Assembly (NCBI GenBank): GCA_947169105.1
Contig: CAMVOL010000003.1
Span: forward strand, 1 to 64,000
Direction of reading: 5' to 3'
DNA length: 64,000 nt
Source: an uncultured Bacteroidales bacterium
GTDB taxonomy: Bacteria; Bacteroidota; Bacteroidia; Bacteroidales; WCHB1-69
Below the pieces are notes generated by a model. It searched no databases and had not been told where the DNA came from. It was given only the letters and a program-made list of their open reading frames with translations. Every line of letters begins with the position of its first letter. Positions within the stretch are counted from its first letter, which is position 1. Both the position numbers and the translations under genes were made by a program. Positions 1 to 8,295 of this stretch are shown here, in pieces.

Positions 1-281
1 GGGCGTTGGTGGCATAGACGGTAAGGTCCGGCGTGTTGGACAAATCGCCGTAGTCGCCCGTGGTGGCTACCGTGGCAAGGTTCGGTTTGTTCTGGATGTA
101 GGCGGCGCTGGTGGTCGTCGTTTCTGTCCAGTCGGCCTGCAATTGGGTCGGGAAGTCGGCGCGGATGGCCGCTGCCGTGTCGTTCAGACGGGCGTTGGTG
201 GCATAGACGGTAAGGTCCGGCGTGTTGGACAAATCGCCGTAGTCACCCGTAGTGGCTACCGTGGCAAGGTTCGGTTTGTTC
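1..281 (-). repeat. 189-bp tandem repeat in coding sequence
   Basis: The 92 bases starting at 190 match those starting at 1 with only two differences seen by eye, giving a period of 189 bp (63 codons). The repeat encodes the NKPNLATVATTGDYGDL segment followed by SNTPDLTVYATNA. At least two copies are present and the array runs off the left edge, so the copy number is unknown. Confidence 0.85.
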
Positions 282-736
282 AAGATCTCCGCCACGCCGC
301 TCGTGGCATTCCAGTCGGCATTGACTTGTGCGGCGGGGACATTTGCTGCCTCCAAAGCATACGGCACGGCCGACACGGGTGAATTGACGGTGACGTCGCC
401 ACCGCTCAGACGGAACGTGACGGCAATGGCGGCATTGTTCCATCCCGAAAGGGTTGAGAGCTCATCGCCGGGATGTCCCGACACCGGCCACGTGCGCCCG
501 TCGCCCCCGATGGAGAACGACACCACACCGTTATGGTTGGAACGGACGGTCCGCTCCTCATAGTACTTTTCCGTACCCCCGATGCTGACGCTGACCATTA
601 CGGGAATATCCGTGTCGGGCACCAGACGGTTATAGCCGTCGCGAACAACGGCCTGATAACTCAAAGTGGTGGTCTGCGCGACAGCACCGGCCACGAACAA
701 AAATACAATAGAGATAAACAATAAGAGCTTTTTCAT
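1..736 (-). CDS. Exported repeat protein, partial (C-terminus beyond window)
   Basis: The reading frame starts at the ATG at 736 and stays open to base 1, so only the N-terminal 245 residues are visible. Residues 1-21 (MKKLLLFISIVFLFVAGAVAQ) form a clear signal peptide. Residues from about 22 to 135 read as a globular domain beginning TTTLSYQAVVRDGYNRLV, a start common in Bacteroidetes surface proteins. From about residue 140 the chain becomes repetitive, with the motif NKPNLATVATTGDYGDLSNT returning 63 residues later. Such repeats resemble those of tail-fibre-like or coiled surface stalk proteins, but the function is not known. It follows the FISUMP gene by 13 bases on the same strand, so the two are probably co-transcribed. 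Any sorting signal or C-terminal domain would lie outside the window. Confidence 0.85.
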   Translation of the reverse strand, partial: MKKLLLFISIVFLFVAGAVAQTTTLSYQAVVRDGYNRLVPDTDIPVMVSVSIGGTEKYYEERTVRSNHNGVVSFSIGGDGRTWPVSGHPGDELSTLSGWNNAAIAVTFRLSGGDVTVNSPVSAVPYALEAANVPAAQVNADWNATSGVAEILNKPNLATVATTGDYGDLSNTPDLTVYATNARLNDTAAAIRADFPTQLQADWTETTTTSAAYIQNKPNLATVATTGDYGDLSNTPDLTVYATNA

Positions 737-749
737 GATATTTCAGTTT

Positions 750-1526
750 TTAATAGTTCAAAACACATCTTACACTGTAGCAATTTGCCTTTTCACTCGG
801 CAAGAACTCCGTAGTGCTGCACGCCGCCCCGAAAAGGCAGGCAATGGCCATGGAACCATCCTCCTTGACCGTCCAGAGATAGGCGCGCACGAGCAGATCC
901 TCGTAGCGGCCACTGGCACTATTGTACAAACCACCAGGCAGCAGGGTGAAGTTTGAAATATCCGTACCGATGGCGGGAATCCAGTGGGGAATGGACATCA
1001 GCTCCTCCGGATCGTAGGCAGCCATCACGTACTCCATTTCAGCTTCGGTAGGCACATGCCACCCCGTGGGACAGATGCCCTGCCCTTCAGCGGTATTGTA
1101 TTGTGTGGCCGCATCCCATGTATAGAGATGGCCGTAAATGTCAAGCAGGCTTGGGTCGTCGTTGTAGGTCCTCACATCGGGAACTACAGAATGATCGGCA
1201 TAATGCTCCGCTTTCAGGTTCTTAGCCGTAAAGCAGAACAGACCGAGGTCCACCACCGGATAGTGATTGCCGTCTATATCGGCAACTTCGGTAATGTCGT
1301 TGCAGGCTGAGTAGCCGCCCTGCTGGATGCCTTCTGTAATGAGGGAGATGGAAGCATTCTCTGGTGCCATTGCGTCAAAAACTTGTCCGACACTGGCAGA
1401 AATGCCGCCATTATTTGCATACCCCGACACAAGGACGGGCATTTCAATGCTCTCTTGTGCGAATATTGTCGCATACGTAAAGAAGGTGATAAGTAACGCG
1501 TAGTAAAATTTTGACGAAATATTCAT
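750..1526 (-). CDS. FISUMP-domain exported protein
   Basis: A 258-residue protein with an N-terminal signal peptide (about residues 1-23, ending TIFAQ). Residues about 35-70 (ASVGQVFDAM ... TEGIQQGGYS) match the short VGQ...TEGVQQ segment frequent in Bacteroidetes exported proteins. The rest fits the 'Fibrobacter succinogenes major paralogous domain' (FISUMP, TIGR02145): FTAKNLKAEHY, DIYGHLYTWDAATQY, GICPTGWHVPTEAEMEY, FTLLPGGLYN, YLWTV and the closing SVRCVLNY. The family is extracellular or cell-surface with no established biochemical role. It lies upstream of, and probably in an operon with, the repeat protein at the left edge; such pairs may form a stalk and a tip domain, which is inference only. 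Confidence 0.88.
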   Translation of the reverse strand: MNISSKFYYALLITFFTYATIFAQESIEMPVLVSGYANNGGISASVGQVFDAMAPENASISLITEGIQQGGYSACNDITEVADIDGNHYPVVDLGLFCFTAKNLKAEHYADHSVVPDVRTYNDDPSLLDIYGHLYTWDAATQYNTAEGQGICPTGWHVPTEAEMEYVMAAYDPEELMSIPHWIPAIGTDISNFTLLPGGLYNSASGRYEDLLVRAYLWTVKEDGSMAIACLFGAACSTTEFLPSEKANCYSVRCVLNY

Positions 1527-1666
1527 TTTTACAGACTAAAAAATCAATTTTTCAAACCTCACGGGCTCATTTAGCGAGCCAAAAAAGAACAAAATCAATA
1601 AAAAGGTAGCATAAATGCTTATATAATTAATTGAAAATCAATAAAAAATCAATAAAAAAAACACAG

Positions 1667-1674
1667 CAAAGATA
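1667..1674 (-). promoter_or_regulatory. Candidate -7 box for the FISUMP operon
   Basis: The minus strand reads TATCTTTG, which fits the Bacteroidetes -7 consensus TAnnTTTG. It lies about 140 bases upstream of the FISUMP start in a very A/T-rich leader. No good TTTG box is seen 19-21 bases upstream, so support is partial. Confidence 0.4.
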
Positions 1675-1757
1675 TACAAAATTTCAAAGTAATCAGAATT
1701 TTTAAGAATTTACACCGACGAATCTCTCCATTTCCTGTTTTATTCCCAAAATTGCCG

Positions 1758-1765
1758 TACCTTTG
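1758..1765 (+). promoter_or_regulatory. Candidate -7 box for the oppDF-type gene
   Basis: TACCTTTG fits the Bacteroidetes -7 consensus TAnnTTTG and lies 17 bases before the ATG of the ABC ATPase, implying a very short leader. The -33 element is poor (T-rich, no clear TTTG). The 256-bp gap 1527-1782 otherwise holds only A/T-rich sequence. Confidence 0.5.
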
Positions 1766-1782
1766 CGCCCTCATTCTCCACT

Positions 1783-3504
1783 ATGGACTTATTACGAATC
1801 AATGACTTTTCATTAGAGTTGCGCAACGATGAGGCGTGGAAGCAGATTCTGCACCACGTGACGTTCGATTTGCCGAAAGGGCAGACCATCGGCGTGGTGG
1901 GCGAGTCCGGCTCCGGCAAGTCGGTGACTGCCCTGTCCGTGATGCGGCTCATCAGCCCCAAAGTGTCACGCATCACCGGAGGGGCTATCCTCTTCCACCT
2001 TCCCGACGACCGAGATGTAAACATCAACAAACTGACGGAAAAGGAGTTGCAGAAGGTGCGGGGTGCCCGAATCGCCATGATTTTTCAGGAACCGATGACC
2101 TCCCTCAACCCCGTCATCCGCTGCGGCGACCAGATTATGGAGGCGCTGAAGCTCCACACCAACCTTACGAAGGAGGCCGCCCGCGCCCGCGTCATCGAAC
2201 TGTTCAACGAGGTGATGCTGCCCCGCCCCGAAAAAATCTTCAGCGCCTACCCGCACGAACTGTCGGGCGGCCAGAAACAGCGCGTGATGATTGCGATGGC
2301 CATGAGCTGCAACCCCGACCTCCTCATCGCCGATGAACCTACTACAGCACTGGATGTTACAGTTCAAAAAGGCATCCTCGAGCTCATCCGACGATTGCAG
2401 GAGAAGCACAACATGAGCGTGCTGTTCATCACCCACGACCTCGGCGTGGTGGCCCAAATCGCCAACCGCATCATTGTGCTTTACAAAGGTAATATCGTGG
2501 AACAGGGTGACGTGAAAGAAATCTTCAAGAATCCGCAACACCCCTATACTCAGGGACTTTTGGCCTGCCGTCCCAGCTTGGACAAGCGGCTGAAAACCCT
2601 GCCCACCGTCAGCAGCTTTATGGAGGCACACGAACGTGGCGAGTCAAATCCGCTGACCGATTATCAGGAAATTACGGACGAAGAGCGCGCCGCACGCCAC
2701 CAACAGCTGTATGCGCAGGAGCCGCTCATCCGAATCGAGCACCTCAGTAAGAAGTACGCCCTCCGTAAGGAGCACCTTTTCTCCCGCCGTGAGTACCTCT
2801 ATGGCCTCAAGGACATCAACCTCAACATTTACGAAGGCGAGACGCTGGGGCTGGTCGGCGAGTCGGGCTGCGGAAAAACCACCCTCGGCCGCACCCTCCT
2901 CCGCCTCATCGAACCCGACGAAGGCAGAATCATCTACAAGGGGCAGGACATCACGCACCTTTCGCAACGGCAGCTGCGTCCGCTGCGAAAAGACCTCCAG
3001 ATTATCCTGCAAGACCCGTATTCATCGCTCAACCAGCGTCTTACCGTTGGTGATGCGCTAATGGAACCGATGCAGTTTCACCGCATCTACGCCAACGAAA
3101 AGGAGCGCCGGCAGCACGCCATTGAGATTTTGGAAAAGGTGGGGCTGAACGAGAGCCACTTCTACCGCTATCCGCACGAGTTCTCGGGCGGACAGCGGCA
3201 GCGTATCTCCATCGCCCGCGCCCTGGCCGTCAACCCGCGGTTCATCATCTGCGACGAGTCCGTCTCCGCCCTCGACGTGTCGGTGCAGGCGCAGGTGCTG
3301 AACCTCCTCAACCAGTTGAAGGAGGAGTTCCACCTTACCTACATCTTCATCTCGCACGACCTGTCGGTGGTGAAGTACATGAGCGACCGCATGGCGGTGA
3401 TGCAGCGCGGTGAAATCGTAGAATACGGTGAAGCCGACAGCATCTACCGAAACCCGCAGACCGAATATACCCGTCTGTTAATCAATGCAATACCGAAAAT
3501 TTAA
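1783..3504 (+). CDS. Fused two-domain peptide ABC transporter ATPase (OppDF/DppDF type)
   Basis: A 573-residue protein with two complete ABC ATPase domains in one chain. Domain 1 has Walker A GESGSGKS (40-47), Q-loop [10 protein letters not shown], signature LSGGQKQR (160-167) and Walker [13 protein letters not shown]. Domain 2 has Walker A GESGCGKT (359-366), [11 protein letters not shown], signature FSGGQRQR (467-474) and [11 protein letters not shown]. Each domain is followed by an oligopeptide-transporter C-terminal motif ([15 protein letters not shown] and [15 protein letters not shown]). It would energise uptake of peptides or a related solute from the cytoplasmic face of the inner membrane. 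No permease or binding protein is nearby, so the substrate is open. The second Walker B ends in DES rather than DEP, a common variant in this subfamily. The next gene starts 9 bases downstream. Confidence 0.93.
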   Translation: MDLLRINDFSLELRNDEAWKQILHHVTFDLPKGQTIGVVGESGSGKSVTALSVMRLISPKVSRITGGAILFHLPDDRDVNINKLTEKELQKVRGARIAMIFQEPMTSLNPVIRCGDQIMEALKLHTNLTKEAARARVIELFNEVMLPRPEKIFSAYPHELSGGQKQRVMIAMAMSCNPDLLIADEPTTALDVTVQKGILELIRRLQEKHNMSVLFITHDLGVVAQIANRIIVLYKGNIVEQGDVKEIFKNPQHPYTQGLLACRPSLDKRLKTLPTVSSFMEAHERGESNPLTDYQEITDEERAARHQQLYAQEPLIRIEHLSKKYALRKEHLFSRREYLYGLKDINLNIYEGETLGLVGESGCGKTTLGRTLLRLIEPDEGRIIYKGQDITHLSQRQLRPLRKDLQIILQDPYSSLNQRLTVGDALMEPMQFHRIYANEKERRQHAIEILEKVGLNESHFYRYPHEFSGGQRQRISIARALAVNPRFIICDESVSALDVSVQAQVLNLLNQLKEEFHLTYIFISHDLSVVKYMSDRMAVMQRGEIVEYGEADSIYRNPQTEYTRLLINAIPKI

Positions 3505-3513
3505 ACCCAATTT

Positions 3514-4557
3514 ATGAGAGTTCTCGATATATTCCGCACGGTCGTCCGCATTCTGTTGGGTGCGATGTTCATCCTGTCGGCAGTGCTGAAACTCATCACC
3601 ATCGACACGTTCGAGACCTATGTCTATAGCTTCCACCTCATGAGTTTCACCCTGGCGGAAGTGGCGGCGCGGTGCCTTATCGCGCTGGAGTTCGTCACGG
3701 GCTGCTTCCTCCTCCTGAAGGCGCAGTACCGGTGGGCATGGTGGGTCGCCACCCTGATGACGGCGGGGTTCACGCTATTCCTCGTCTATGTGGTGCTGTT
3801 CCGCAACGACGCCAACTGCCACTGCTTCGGCGACCTGATTCCGATTGAGCCGCTACACTCGATTTACAAGAATATCGGCATTCTGGCGGCGCTGGTTTTT
3901 GCCTATTGGCAACCCCAAAAACGGCTCTCCCTTTGTAGGGATGAAGAAACGGGCAAGCGGCCTTCTTTTACAGCAGATGATTACAGCAAGAAGTTCAAAT
4001 TGTGGCTGTTAGGAATTTCGGGGGGGATTGCCGTTGTGGTTCTGTTCATTCTGTTTCCGCCCAACGCCGTTTACAGTTGGGTCTATTCCGACAACGACCT
4101 CGTCGCGACGAACATTTACGACAAGGCCTACGCCGACTCGTCGTTCTACCTGAAACTTTCGGATGTGGAGTACCGTGCCGGCCAGGACACCGTAGTCTTC
4201 CGCAGCGACACCGCCCGCCTCAACATGGACAGCGGGAGTTATGTGTTGGCGGTCGTTTCCTCCGGTTGCAAATACTGCCGGCAGAGCTGCGACCTCGTGA
4301 ACAACATTTTTGAACGGAACAACCTCGACAGTAACAAACTAAAGGTGCTGGTGTGGGGTACCGACGAATCCATCGCCCATTTTATGAAGGAGACCAAAAC
4401 GTGGAAATACGAGTTCCACCAGATCTCGCCCTACCTCGCCATTGATCTTGTTTACGGGAATTTTCCGACTTTCGCTTTCGTCAGGGACGGCAAGGTAGTG
4501 GATGCTTTCGACTACCGCGGCGTGAACGAGCGGAAGATTGTGGAGTTTGTGAAATAA
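3514..4557 (+). CDS. DoxX/MauE-like membrane protein fused to a thioredoxin-like domain
   Basis: A 347-residue protein with four predicted membrane helices near residues 5-27, 46-68, 73-96 and 117-133, then a fifth at about 163-185, followed by a soluble domain predicted to face the periplasm. The N-terminal part resembles the DoxX/MauE family and carries the cysteine pair NCHC (C102, C104) in a loop. The C-terminal part holds SSGCKYC (C252, C255) and later GNFPTFAFVRDGKVV, which fit a thioredoxin fold with a CxxC site and a cis-proline-like PT. This suggests a disulfide or thiol exchange role in which a membrane cysteine pair passes electrons to the periplasmic domain; that is inference from the motifs. 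It is probably co-transcribed with the upstream ATPase gene, with no obvious functional link. Confidence 0.8.
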   Translation: MRVLDIFRTVVRILLGAMFILSAVLKLITIDTFETYVYSFHLMSFTLAEVAARCLIALEFVTGCFLLLKAQYRWAWWVATLMTAGFTLFLVYVVLFRNDANCHCFGDLIPIEPLHSIYKNIGILAALVFAYWQPQKRLSLCRDEETGKRPSFTADDYSKKFKLWLLGISGGIAVVVLFILFPPNAVYSWVYSDNDLVATNIYDKAYADSSFYLKLSDVEYRAGQDTVVFRSDTARLNMDSGSYVLAVVSSGCKYCRQSCDLVNNIFERNNLDSNKLKVLVWGTDESIAHFMKETKTWKYEFHQISPYLAIDLVYGNFPTFAFVRDGKVVDAFDYRGVNERKIVEFVK

Positions 4558-4603
4558 AATGAAACCGAAAATTTTTTCAGCGAATTAAACTTTCCGAAAT
4601 AGC

Positions 4604-4628
4604 GGCTGTCACAGCCACGTTTTTGTTT
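4604..4628 (+). terminator. Weak candidate terminator
   Basis: GGCTG-TCA-CAGCC makes a 5-bp stem with a 3-base loop, followed by ACGTTTTTGTTT. The stem is short, so read-through into the next gene 9 bases further on is likely. Confidence 0.3.
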
Positions 4629-4636
4629 CCAAAATA

Positions 4637-5260
4637 ATGGAAGACCTCATCGACAAAGTTAAAAAAAGTGATTCCTTTCAGGTGCCGGACGGCTATTTTT
4701 CTGAATTGCCCGACCAAGTGATGGCGCGTATTGAAGCAGAGGAAAAGGTGGCGCAGGTGCTTGAAAAATACCGTGACGGGCATTCTTTTTCTGTCCCTGA
4801 CGGTTATTTCGCCGCACTTCCCGACCAAGTGATGGCCCGTATCGGAGCTGCCGACAAACGCCGGTTCCTGTTCCGCCGCCGTCTCATCACCGCCATTTCC
4901 GTTGCTGCCTCACTGGTGCTGGTCGTCGGCATCGGCCTGCTGTGGTACAACTTCCAAAACAATGGAACTCCTACGGAAAACATGACAGCCACTGTCGTTG
5001 AAAAGCCCGTCACACCTCCCGCCACCGAAAAATTGACTCTTCCGGAAAATGCTTTGGCTCAAGCCGTTGTTCCTGAACAAACCGCCACTGCGCCGACAAC
5101 AAGCAAGAAAAAAGTCGCCCAAAGCAAAAACGACCTTCTTGAAAAGAAAGCCGACGACTTTGTCGAAAAATATGCAGCTGAAGATCTTGATGTCATTGAC
5201 TATGAAATTTTGGACTACTTTTCGGAAGAAGACTACATAACCATCTTTTTGGAAAGTTAG
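4637..5260 (+). CDS. Single-pass membrane protein with duplicated VPDGYF motif
   Basis: A 207-residue protein of unrecognised function. The cytoplasmic N-terminus carries an internal duplication: SFQVPDGYFSELPDQVMARI (residues 13-32) and SFSVPDGYFAALPDQVMARI (50-69). A basic stretch (KRRFLFRRR, 74-82) precedes one membrane helix (about 83-104). The rest is a Thr/Pro/Ala-rich linker and an acidic tail (EDLDVIDYEILDYFSEEDY). The VPxGYF motif followed by a membrane helix is common in small Bacteroidetes proteins encoded near sigma-factor genes and often thought to be anti-sigma-like, but no sigma factor is present here, so this remains a guess. Confidence 0.75.
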   Translation: MEDLIDKVKKSDSFQVPDGYFSELPDQVMARIEAEEKVAQVLEKYRDGHSFSVPDGYFAALPDQVMARIGAADKRRFLFRRRLITAISVAASLVLVVGIGLLWYNFQNNGTPTENMTATVVEKPVTPPATEKLTLPENALAQAVVPEQTATAPTTSKKKVAQSKNDLLEKKADDFVEKYAAEDLDVIDYEILDYFSEEDYITIFLES

Positions 5261-5297
5261 GAACTTCAGCCAAATTTATCTGTAAATTTTCAAATCC

Positions 5298-6017
5298 ATG
5301 AAAGCAACCCTTATCGGATATGGCCGAATGGGCCGTGAAATAGAGAAATTGCTCCCCTCCGTAGGACTGGAACTGGCCGCCACCATTGATAACGAAGAAG
5401 AGTGGCAGGCACACGCGGAGGCGTTCCGCGCCAGCGACGTGGCTATCGAGTTCTCCACACCCGCCACTGTCATCGGCAACCTGCGCCGCTGCTTCGATGC
5501 CAGCGTGCCGGTCGTGTGCGGCACCACCGGCTGGTACGACCAAAGCGGGGAAGTGCTGGAACAGTGCCGGCGCACGTCCAACGCCCTCGTCTATGGCTCC
5601 AACTTCTCCATCGGAGCCAACCTCTTTTTCAGGATTAACGAACTGACGGCGCAAATGATGAATCGTCAGGCCCAATACGATGTGATGGTGGAGGAGACCC
5701 ACCACACTGCCAAAAAGGACGCCCCGAGCGGTACCGCCATCACCACAGCCAACCTCATTATCAATCATCTTGACCGGAAGACGGGCTGGAAACTCAACGA
5801 TGCCTCCAACCCCGCCGACATCAACGTATTGGCCCACCGCATCGGCAATGAGCCGGGCACCCACGTGGTGCGGTACCAGTCCGAAAACGACCTCATCGAA
5901 ATCACCCATCGGGCCTTCAACCGCGCCATCTTCGCCCAAGGTGCCGTCCGTGCGGCAAAGTGGCTCATCGGACACAAGGGTATCCACGAGTTCAAGGATA
6001 TTTTTATGGAAGTGTAG
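5298..6017 (+). CDS. dapB: 4-hydroxy-tetrahydrodipicolinate reductase
   Basis: A 239-residue cytoplasmic enzyme of the diaminopimelate/lysine pathway that reduces hydroxy-tetrahydrodipicolinate with NAD(P)H. The N-terminal Rossmann motif reads IGYGRMG (6-12). CGTTGW (74-79) binds nicotinamide, and the signature VEETHHTAKKDAPSGTA (131-147) holds the catalytic His-His pair (135-136) and lysine 140. It is shorter than the E. coli enzyme (273 residues), as is usual in Bacteroidetes. It is the last gene of the plus-strand run and converges on mutL with only 2 bases between the stop codons and no visible terminator there. Confidence 0.96.
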   Translation: MKATLIGYGRMGREIEKLLPSVGLELAATIDNEEEWQAHAEAFRASDVAIEFSTPATVIGNLRRCFDASVPVVCGTTGWYDQSGEVLEQCRRTSNALVYGSNFSIGANLFFRINELTAQMMNRQAQYDVMVEETHHTAKKDAPSGTAITTANLIINHLDRKTGWKLNDASNPADINVLAHRIGNEPGTHVVRYQSENDLIEITHRAFNRAIFAQGAVRAAKWLIGHKGIHEFKDIFMEV

Positions 6018-6019
6018 CG

Positions 6020-7882
6020 CTATTTCAGCAAGTTCTGCAAATACTCCTCCCCTACCGTCTCATAGATTTTCTTCCCTGACGGGGAGATGGTCGGCATAAG
6101 GCAGCTGAACAGCTGCTGCAAGAGGCTGTTGGCCTCCTCCATTGTGACGATGGGCTTGACGGAAGAACGGCGTTGCCGTGCCATACATAAGGCCAGATTT
6201 TTCTCCGTCTCCATCATCCGGTTCATCCGATTGGAACGGTAATCGTCAATGATGCTTTCAATAAGTTCCTGAATATCACCAATCTCCTCATTAACAGGCG
6301 TGCCGTTGATGGCGAAATTGGTGGAGGACATCGGCTCGATTTCGTACCCGAGCCGCTTGAATTCATCCTTCAGTTCATTCAGCAACTCCCCCTGCGCCGC
6401 CGTCAGTGTGACGGTCTCCGGAAACAGGGACTGCTGCACTACGACGGGCGTGTCCTTCAACGCCGTGATATACGATTCGTAAATGATTCTTTCGTAAGCA
6501 CGGTAAAGATTGACGACCATCAACTGGCCTTTTATCTTGACAATCAGATATTTCTTATAAATTGGGAGGAATGCTTCTGCAGCGATAGGGTCGTCGGACG
6601 CCGCCTCGTCCACAATCTGCATCTGCGCGGGCTGCGGGGCGGGTGCGGCTGTCACCTCCGTCGTCTTGATGTCCCTGAGGAAGCTGTCCCAGTCCTGGCT
6701 CATCCCGGAAGGCCGCTGCGGGGCACTATAGCCACCACCCCCTCCAAACGAAACCTTATGGGTGCTTCCGGAACTTCTGAACGGATTATACGACGGATCC
6801 AACGTCACCGTCGGCGGCTTGATGGGCATCCCTGTCGGCACATTGCCCGGATCCAAGTCCTTGTCGTAGTCGAAGTCCAACTGCGGCACCAGCGAGAATT
6901 CACCGATGGCCTTCTTCACGGCGGCATTCAGGAAGCCAAAAACGAGGCGGTCATCCTGCAACTTCACCTCCACCTTGGTCGGACTGATATTGACATCCAC
7001 CGTGGCAGGATTCACCTCGATATAGATGAAATAAGGTGGATGATGTCCTTCAGGGACCAACTGCGCGTAAGCATTTTCAATGGCAAAATTGAGTGAGCTG
7101 CTCTTCACGAAGCGGTGATTAATGAACAGGTATTGTTCGCTCCTTTTTTTCTTGGCGTGTTCGGGTTTGCCAAGAAAACCACCGATTTTCATAAAGTCCG
7201 TTTCCTGCTCAATCGGAAAGATCCGGTCGTTGAAGGCAGTGCCGAAAACGCCCGTAATCCGCTGCTTCAGGTTGCCTGCGGCCAACTGTAGCACCATCTT
7301 TCCGTTATAGTAGAGCGTGAAGGCGATGTCGGGATGGACAAGTACCACGCGGTTGAACTCCTCTTCGATGTTGGCGAACTCGGTGGCGTCGGACTTGAGG
7401 AAGTTGCGGCGGGCGGGCACATTGAAAAAGAGGTTATTGACCGCGATGGACGTTCCTACCGGCGCGACGGTCAGGCCGTGCTCCTTGATTTCCGAACCTT
7501 CGATGACCACGCGGGTGGCGGTTTCGTCCTCTGGGCGGCGCGTCTTGAGTTCCACCTGCGCAATGGCGGCGATGGACGCAAGTGCTTCGCCCCGGAAACC
7601 TTTCGTCCGGATGGCGAAAAGGTCGTCGGCGCAGGAGATTTTGGACGTTGCGTGCCGTTCAAAGCAGAGGCGGGCGTCATTGAACGACATCCCCTTCCCG
7701 TCATCCACCACTTGGACGAGCGTACGGCCGGCGTCCTTGATGATCAGCTGGATATGGCGCGCACCGGCATCCACTGCGTTCTCCAGCAACTCCTTGACTG
7801 CCGAAGCGGGACGCTGCACAACCTCACCCGCCGCTATCTGATTGGCGACGGCATCGGGTAACAGATGGATGATGTCGTTCAT
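6020..7882 (-). CDS. mutL: DNA mismatch repair protein MutL
   Basis: A 620-residue protein with the full GHL ATPase N-terminus: NQIAAGEVVQRPASAVKELL (15-33) with the catalytic Glu at 31 and Asn at 35, DDGKGM (60-65) and TKGFRGEA (93-100). It couples MutS recognition to strand removal. The C-terminal dimerisation domain is present from about residue 435 to 620. The site where nicking MutL proteins carry DQHA(x2)E(x4)E reads NLYRAYERIIYE (458-469): both glutamates remain but Asp, Gln and His are replaced. The CPHGRP-type motif near the end reads SPSGKK. Nicking activity is therefore doubtful. It starts 9 bases after the DUF3467 stop and is probably co-transcribed with it. Confidence 0.96.
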   Translation of the reverse strand: MNDIIHLLPDAVANQIAAGEVVQRPASAVKELLENAVDAGARHIQLIIKDAGRTLVQVVDDGKGMSFNDARLCFERHATSKISCADDLFAIRTKGFRGEALASIAAIAQVELKTRRPEDETATRVVIEGSEIKEHGLTVAPVGTSIAVNNLFFNVPARRNFLKSDATEFANIEEEFNRVVLVHPDIAFTLYYNGKMVLQLAAGNLKQRITGVFGTAFNDRIFPIEQETDFMKIGGFLGKPEHAKKKRSEQYLFINHRFVKSSSLNFAIENAYAQLVPEGHHPPYFIYIEVNPATVDVNISPTKVEVKLQDDRLVFGFLNAAVKKAIGEFSLVPQLDFDYDKDLDPGNVPTGMPIKPPTVTLDPSYNPFRSSGSTHKVSFGGGGGYSAPQRPSGMSQDWDSFLRDIKTTEVTAAPAPQPAQMQIVDEAASDDPIAAEAFLPIYKKYLIVKIKGQLMVVNLYRAYERIIYESYITALKDTPVVVQQSLFPETVTLTAAQGELLNELKDEFKRLGYEIEPMSSTNFAINGTPVNEEIGDIQELIESIIDDYRSNRMNRMMETEKNLALCMARQRRSSVKPIVTMEEANSLLQQLFSCLMPTISPSGKKIYETVGEEYLQNLLK

Positions 7883-7891
7883 TTTTCTATT

Positions 7892-8182
7892 TTACGCCAA
7901 ACCGCCGTCACCGATAGGCAGGCGGGCAGCATTGGTTTCACCGATGACACCGTGGGTTTCCTCAAACTTGCGGACGTTGTCGGCCAAGGCGGCCAGCAGG
8001 CGCTTGGTGTTCTGCGGGGTCATGATGACGCGGGAGCGCACGTTGCTCTTCTGCAAGCCGGGCAGCATCGCCACAAAATCAAGGATAAATTCATTATCGG
8101 AGTGGGTGATGACAGCAAGGTTGGAATAGATGCCCTGCGCCACTTCTTCGCTCATATTGAGGTCTAATTTCTGTTCTGGCAT
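7892..8182 (-). CDS. DUF3467 family protein
   Basis: A 96-residue cytoplasmic protein. The sequence EEVAQGIYSNLAVITHSDNE, FILDFVAMLPG and SRVIMTPQNTKRLLAAL fits DUF3467, a small family of unknown function. It lies between rpoC and mutL. The rpoC terminator separates it from rpoC, so it may be transcribed separately with mutL, although no clear TAnnTTTG box was seen in the 113-bp gap. Confidence 0.85.
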   Translation of the reverse strand: MPEQKLDLNMSEEVAQGIYSNLAVITHSDNEFILDFVAMLPGLQKSNVRSRVIMTPQNTKRLLAALADNVRKFEETHGVIGETNAARLPIGDGGLA

Positions 8183-8238
8183 TTTTTTGTTTTTATTAGT
8201 GAATATTGTTCTTTTCTACTACCCCGGCCTTGCGGCCA

Positions 8239-8258
8239 CCCCTTCTACATAGAAGGGG
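8239..8258. repeat. Small inverted repeat
   Basis: CCCCTTCT-ACAT-AGAAGGGG makes a perfect 8-bp stem with a 4-base loop. It sits between the rpoC terminator and the DUF3467 gene, next to a second GC-rich palindrome (GGCCTTGCGGCC, about 8226-8237). It could be a second terminator hairpin or a small dispersed repeat. Confidence 0.5.
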
Positions 8259-8261
8259 AAC

Positions 8262-8289
8262 AAAAAAGGGGATGTTTTCGCATCCCCTT
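8262..8289 (-). terminator. Intrinsic terminator of rpoC
   Basis: On the minus strand a 9-bp stem AAGGGGATG/CATCCCCTT with a 6-base loop is followed directly by TTTTTTG. It lies 7 bases beyond the rpoC stop codon and should end the secE-rpoC transcript. Confidence 0.85.
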
Positions 8290-8295
8290 CATTTG

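Noticed and set aside
1783..3504. Two separate ATPase genes joined by error
   Set aside because: Fused OppDF-type ATPases with two complete ABC domains are a known architecture, and the linker is continuous without a start or stop signal.
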